From assembly GCA_014607495.2 (NCBI GenBank), contig CP053149.1, positions 17,062,120 through 17,126,119 of the forward strand: a stretch of 64,000 nt of DNA, given 5' to 3'. This document shows, in pieces, positions 62,597-64,000 of this stretch. Numbering within the stretch: position 1 is the stretch's first letter; each line of letters opens with the position of its first letter. Both the position numbers and the translations under genes were made by a program. This DNA comes from Carposina sasakii. Its lineage: Eukaryota > Arthropoda > Insecta > Lepidoptera > Carposinidae. Under the pieces are notes generated by a model that saw only the letters and a program-made list of their open reading frames with translations, was not told the DNA's origin and made no database searches.

Positions 62597-63761
62597 CAGG
62601 CATTTTCTTACGTGATAAGCTACCAACTCACTGATCATTAATATCTGTCCCCGCTATGCTGGCTGTGGCATCTCCCTTGTGATCCTTATTATTACTAAAC
62701 ACATACACTCCAATTTTATTTATCCGTATAGATGTGTAGATAAATAGCCCCACTTGTAATAGTTAAAAGTATGTAAATAGGAATTGATAATTGATCCTAG
62801 TCACATAGAGTGTTCAGATGTTAATAATTGGTGACAAAGTGCCTGAGATAATGCTTATTTATTTGTCAATTGTCATCCTTACTGATACATTATTTATTAT
62901 TAAATGCAAAAATAACTCTGTCTGTCTGTGCAACTGTCACATCAAAAGTAATGAAGCCATTTAAATGAAATTTGGTACACAGTTAGTCTATAGTCTAAGA
63001 AAGGATATAGATGCTACTTTTTACCCCAGGAAAATTATTTTGCCCCAGATAATTTCTACATTTTGTTTTCATCTGCAGTTCATGTGGATACAGTTGCAGG
63101 AGTCCACTAATTTCTTTCAAGATTTTTCTTGTTCTGTCAACCCTACATTAGTGATTTGAACACCAACTTTAAATAAAGATAAATAGTAGGTACCTACCTA
63201 TTATTCAATATATACAAAGAAGGTAGTTAAAACAATGTTGATTTCAGGTGAAAGTTGACAGGTAAATAAACACTTGAGTAACTTTTCTACTTTGCATGAC
63301 TGACAGCTTGTGTAACAAGCAATGTAATATTTAACCTGTGTAATATTGTTAGAAAACTTCAATATACCAGAATTACATCATTTTGTACAATTTTAAGTGA
63401 TAAACTGGCTATTATTATATGAGATACAATAACATCAAACTACAAGAGTTTAATTTATAATTACAATAGCTATCACACGCATCACCTAAAAATAGCAATT
63501 ATTGAGCAACACATGGGATTTAGTGTCATTTTAGAATATGTAGGGGCGAATACTCACATAGTTTACGGTTTGTTTTATGTAGGTATGTTTTATTAGCGTA
63601 GTAAAGTTCCAGCGCATTCAGTAAAACTGCATAATAAATTCACTTTCAAATAATAGGCAATTCAGCAAAACTGATTTGTAAAATAAATGAACAGAATACC
63701 ACTAAAATTGATTTTTAATCAATTTATTTATCCCGCAAGCAGCCAAAAATAGACAAATGTA
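62597..63761. other. AT-rich region with a weak RTE-like tail
   Basis: Positions 62900-63110 contain GAAGCCATTTAAATGAAATT and ACCCCAGGAAAATTATTTTG, which look like a diverged, inverted LINE-derived repeat. Nothing else is recognisable. Confidence 0.4.
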
Positions 63762-63833
63762 GGGGCGGAGAAGTGGGCGGGGGCGGCCGGGCGACAGTGA
63801 CAGTGACAGCCGGCGCGAAGGGGCGGGTCCAAG
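63762..63833. promoter_or_regulatory. GC-box-rich island, possible promoter
   Basis: In otherwise AT-rich DNA this 72-bp stretch carries several GGGGCGG / GGGCGGGG boxes and a short GACAGT tandem repeat. It could be the promoter of the leftward MARVEL gene with a long 5' intron, or of a gene beyond the window. There is no TATA element to fix the direction. Confidence 0.35.
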
Positions 63834-64000
63834 AAACTTGTTTTTTTTTAGGACGTGGTGGTTTCAGAATTTTACCGTGATTTTAACATGATTTTCATTT
63901 CAATCAAATAACTTTTAATTCAACATGAACGTATAAAGAACTAAATTGTTCTTATATCGTAGGTACTCTTTTCAACCGAGATCTAGCACTTTTTGCAAAG

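Overview
The window reads as nuclear DNA of a moth or butterfly. It has short GC-rich exons with canonical GT/AG junctions, AT-rich introns and intergenic DNA, and many repeat types familiar from Lepidoptera (RTE-type LINE tails, tRNA-derived SINEs, mariner-like foldbacks). Nothing bacterial, plasmid or CRISPR-like is present. All gene models are built by eye from reading frames, splice signals and remembered family resemblance; no search was run.

Layout. 1-5380: gene-free, with decayed repeats. 5381-9945: a DIRS/PAT-like tyrosine-recombinase retrotransposon on the minus strand, with compound direct and inverted terminal repeats. 9946-20700: gene-free, with a satellite (13840-14190), a common interspersed repeat (14804-15395) and a terminal-inverted-repeat element (15937-20236) into which a broken copia element is nested. 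20868-29815 (+): a ten-exon thioredoxin/NDPK-like gene of the NME8/TXNDC3 type. 30600-35020: repeats, including a pogo-like relic, and two tRNA-related sequences. 35119-40226 (-): a complete nine-exon Kelch-like gene, the KLHL20/diablo orthologue. 42569-54283 (+): a fourteen-exon COG4 gene; its first intron holds a second, unoccupied copy of the terminal-inverted-repeat element (43155-46143). 54284-58500: AT-rich gene-free DNA. About 58520-60695 (-): a three-exon MARVEL-domain (CKLF-like) membrane protein gene. 60850-62600: further foldback or inverted-repeat elements. 63762-63833: a GC-box-rich island that could be a promoter.

The host genes are unrelated: an axonemal protein, a Cullin-3 substrate adaptor, a Golgi tethering subunit and a small tetraspanning membrane protein. 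KLHL20 and COG4 are divergently arranged across 2.3 kb. The most notable structural theme is recurrent tandem duplication across 5' splice donors: COG4 exon 6 (73-bp unit, six donor copies), COG4 exon 12 (75-bp unit, two donors, in frame) and KLHL20 exon 6 (50-bp spacing). The other candidates for novelty are the 3-kb element with 4-bp target duplications and the DIRS-like element that keeps an open recombinase frame while its RT/RNase H frame is broken.
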